Origin: Ignavibacterium sp.
GTDB taxonomy: Bacteria; Bacteroidota; Ignavibacteria; Ignavibacteriales; Ignavibacteriaceae
Assembly (NCBI GenBank): GCA_018335755.1
Contig: JAGXRK010000032.1
Coordinates: 1-64,000, forward strand
Direction of reading: 5' to 3'
Length of the DNA: 64,000 bases
Shown here: one piece after another, positions 61,854 through 64,000 of the stretch
Layout of the letters: every line of letters starts with the position of its first letter
Position numbering within the stretch: position 1 is the first letter of the stretch
Position numbers and translations under genes: made by a program
The notes under the pieces: model-generated
Told to the model about the DNA's origin: nothing
Databases searched by the model: none
Seen by the model: the letters and a program-made list of their open reading frames with translations, nothing else

Positions 61854-64000
61854 ATGAAAATAACTAGACTATTTACACAGCCGGGAACAGACCCTTTCGC
61901 TTCATTTGAATTTGTAAAACGCACATCAGAAATAAGAAACCCCGACGGTTCAATAGTCTTTAAAATGGAAGACGTTTCAGTACCAAAACAATGGTCGCAG
62001 GTTGCAACAGATATAATAGCACAAAAGTATTTCAGAAAAGCAGGAATACCTAAACTGCTGAAGAAAGTTAAAGAGAAAGGCGTACCGGCATGGCTTCAGC
62101 CATCTGCTGCAGATACTGAAAGTTTAAGCCAGCTTCCCGAATCAGACAGAACAACTTCTGAAACTGATGCAAAGCAGGTTTTTCATCGATTAGCAGGAAC
62201 ATGGACATATTGGGGCTGGAAAGCTAACTATTTTGACACTGAAGAAGATGCCAAAGCTTTTTACGATGAATTAGCGTATATGCTCTCTAATCAAATGTGC
62301 GCTCCGAATAGTCCCCAGTGGTTCAATACAGGTTTAAACTGGGCATACGGCATTACAGGACCCTCACAGGGACATTATTATGTTGATTACCAGACTGGTG
62401 AACTAGTAACCTCAAATGACGCTTATACACACCCTCAGCCGCACGCTTGCTTTATTCAGTCAGTTAGCGATGATCTTGTTAACGAAGGCGGAATAATGGA
62501 CCTCTGGGTTCGCGAAGCCCGTTTGTTTAAATATGGATCAGGAACCGGCTCAAATTTCTCAGAATTACGCGGCTCAAATGAACCTTTAAGCGGCGGCGGT
62601 AAATCTTCGGGATTGATGTCTTTTCTTAAAATCGGCGACAGATCTGCCGGTGCAATAAAATCAGGCGGAACAACACGGCGTGCTGCTAAAATGGTAACAC
62701 TTGATATGGATCATCCTGATATTGAAGAATATATTAACTGGAAAGTTGTTGAGGAACAGAAGGTTGCTGCACTTGTAGCCGGTTCAAAACTTACCAGCAA
62801 ACACCTAAGCGCAATTATGAAAGCCTGTTATGATGAGCATCCGGAAAATGACCGCTTCAATAAGCAGTTAAATAAAAAATTAAAACAGGCAGTACTCGAA
62901 GCCAGAAGAGTAGAAATCCCGAACAATTATATTGAGCGTGTCATTCAGTTAGCAAAAATGGGATTTAAATCTATTGAATTCCCTGTTTATGATACAGATT
63001 GGAATTCAGAAGCTTATGCAACGGTATCAGGTCAGAATTCTAATAACTCAATCAGAGTAACAAACGAATTTATGACTGCCGTTATCAACGACGGTGAGTG
63101 GAATCTCGTTTGGAGAATCGAAAAAAGAAAAGCTAAGAAAGAAGGCAGAAAACCAAAAGCCTGTAAATCAATAAAGGCAAGAAGTCTGTGGAGTGATGTT
63201 GCAAATTCCGCCTGGGCTTGTGCAGATCCCGGACTGCAGTTTCATACAACAATAAATGAATGGCATACCTGCCCTGCTGGCGGAGAAATTCGTGCTTCAA
63301 ACCCGTGCAGTGAATATATGTTTCTTGATGACACTGCCTGTAATCTTGCTTCTATGAATCTTGTAAAATTTTACGATACTAAGAAGCGTACATTTGATAT
63401 TAAAGGATACCGCCATACAACTAAATTATGGACAATCGTTCTTGAAATCAGCGTCTTAATGGCTCAATTCCCAAGTAAAGAAATAGCTCAACTTAGCTAT
63501 GAATACAGAACTTTAGGTTTAGGATATGCAAACTTAGGTTCTTTGCTGATGCTTCAGGGAATTCCGTACGACAGTAAAGAAGCATTTGCAATAGCCGGTT
63601 CATTAACTTCTATTATGCATATGACATCCTATGCAGCCTCTGCAGAAATTGCAAAAGAAATAGGACCTTTTCCACGCTATGAAGAAAATAAAGAAAATAT
63701 GCTCCGGGTGATACGTAATCATAGAAGAGCTGCTTACAATGTTCCTAATGAAGAGTATGAAGGTCTTTCAATTTATCCAACCGGCATAAATCCGCAATTT
63801 TGTCCTTCAGACCTCTTAAAAGCAGCAAGGGAAGATTCTGATAGAGCAGTTGAATTAGGAGAAAAATACGGATTCAGAAATGCTCAGGTAACAGTAATTG
63901 CTCCAACTGGAACAATAGGACTTGTAATGGACTGCGACACTACAGGTGTTGAGCCGGACTTTGCTCTAGTTAAATTTAAGAAACTTGCCGGGGGCGGATA
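61854..64000 (+). CDS. nrdJ: Adenosylcobalamin-dependent ribonucleotide reductase, N-terminal 715 codons
   Basis: The frame is open from ATG 61854 to the window end. It shows CAPNSPQWFNTG and ACFIQSVSDD near the start, KYGSGTGSNFSEL, then ASNPCSEYMFLDDTACNL and VIAPTGTIGLVMDCDTTG near the break. This order matches the large B12-dependent (class II) enzymes rather than class I NrdA. It reduces ribonucleotides to deoxyribonucleotides with adenosylcobalamin as radical source and works with or without oxygen. The start is chosen because TAGGAGAG precedes it; the ATG 4 bases earlier runs into a stop. The C-terminal cysteine pair lies beyond the window. Confidence 0.94.
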   Translation, partial: MKITRLFTQPGTDPFASFEFVKRTSEIRNPDGSIVFKMEDVSVPKQWSQVATDIIAQKYFRKAGIPKLLKKVKEKGVPAWLQPSAADTESLSQLPESDRTTSETDAKQVFHRLAGTWTYWGWKANYFDTEEDAKAFYDELAYMLSNQMCAPNSPQWFNTGLNWAYGITGPSQGHYYVDYQTGELVTSNDAYTHPQPHACFIQSVSDDLVNEGGIMDLWVREARLFKYGSGTGSNFSELRGSNEPLSGGGKSSGLMSFLKIGDRSAGAIKSGGTTRRAAKMVTLDMDHPDIEEYINWKVVEEQKVAALVAGSKLTSKHLSAIMKACYDEHPENDRFNKQLNKKLKQAVLEARRVEIPNNYIERVIQLAKMGFKSIEFPVYDTDWNSEAYATVSGQNSNNSIRVTNEFMTAVINDGEWNLVWRIEKRKAKKEGRKPKACKSIKARSLWSDVANSAWACADPGLQFHTTINEWHTCPAGGEIRASNPCSEYMFLDDTACNLASMNLVKFYDTKKRTFDIKGYRHTTKLWTIVLEISVLMAQFPSKEIAQLSYEYRTLGLGYANLGSLLMLQGIPYDSKEAFAIAGSLTSIMHMTSYAASAEIAKEIGPFPRYEENKENMLRVIRNHRRAAYNVPNEEYEGLSIYPTGINPQFCPSDLLKAAREDSDRAVELGEKYGFRNAQVTVIAPTGTIGLVMDCDTTGVEPDFALVKFKKLAGGG

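Noticed and set aside
1-64000. tRNA, rRNA, CRISPR arrays and insertion sequences
   Set aside because: No T-loop-like GGTTCGAAT element in gaps, no regularly spaced repeats and no transposase or integrase gene were seen. A covariance search would be decisive for RNAs.

Overview
The window looks like a chromosomal segment of an AT-rich member of the Ignavibacteria (Bacteroidota/Chlorobi side of the FCB group). The evidence is type IX secretion (T9SS) C-terminal sorting domains of the NYPNPFNPST type, a PorZ-like propeller protein, DUF4783 and DUF2141 proteins, many short lipoproteins, weak or absent Shine-Dalgarno sequences before many starts, and A+T-rich codon use. This placement is inference from gene content; no rRNA or tRNA gene was seen. 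I found no CRISPR array, insertion sequence, integrase or phage gene.

Layout. Bases 1-481 hold the 5' end of a secreted beta-helix protein on the minus strand, followed by a 166-base leader. Bases 816-3233 encode an ABC-2 exporter. Bases 3248-9800 (minus) carry a phosphatase, a CoA-transferase, alanine dehydrogenase, a 2-hydroxyacid dehydrogenase, a small membrane protein and an SpmA-SpmB-like fusion. Bases 9842-18182 (minus) form a tight cluster: an unknown protein, an AddA-like helicase-nuclease, a very large NtrY-like sensor kinase and a DUF4783 protein. A fibronectin-type lipoprotein follows. Bases 19245-22034 are a pyrC-pyrB-pyrR operon with a likely PyrR-binding hairpin over the pyrR ribosome binding site. 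Next come a uracil-DNA-glycosylase-like protein, two lipoproteins, a sensor kinase, aroB-aroK, an outer-membrane barrel and a PpiD/SurA-like foldase. Bases 31269-37574 (plus) hold a Crp/Fnr regulator, a PHP phosphoesterase, ribH, the PorZ-like protein and an ABC-F ATPase. A ROK kinase, rsmA, a PAP2 protein and menG follow. Bases 41157-44973 (minus) hold a lipoprotein, rdgB, an MTA/SAH-type deaminase, an AhpD-like protein and a rhomboid protease. Then come rocD, a hybrid sensor kinase, a second PAP2 phosphatase, a DUF3298 protein, a GNAT acetyltransferase, fabF, a DUF2141 protein and a lipoprotein. Bases 53634-56100 (minus) hold a second ABC-2 exporter with a LolA-like protein. Bases 56387-61426 (plus) encode two large T9SS cargo proteins, the second split by an in-frame TGA. 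The window ends inside a B12-dependent ribonucleotide reductase gene.

Most genes are housekeeping: pyrimidine, shikimate, riboflavin, menaquinone and fatty-acid synthesis, nucleotide-pool cleaning, rRNA methylation and envelope biogenesis. The unusual material is at the two ends. Two paralogous secreted beta-helix genes sit in opposite orientation about 56 kb apart. Each is preceded by the same ungapped 166-base leader (about 87% identical), and each has an AAGAGT-like hexanucleotide array around its start codon and degenerate heptanucleotide repeats in its signal-peptide code. Seven-base units inside a coding region could switch the frame, so these genes are candidates for variable surface or secreted proteins.
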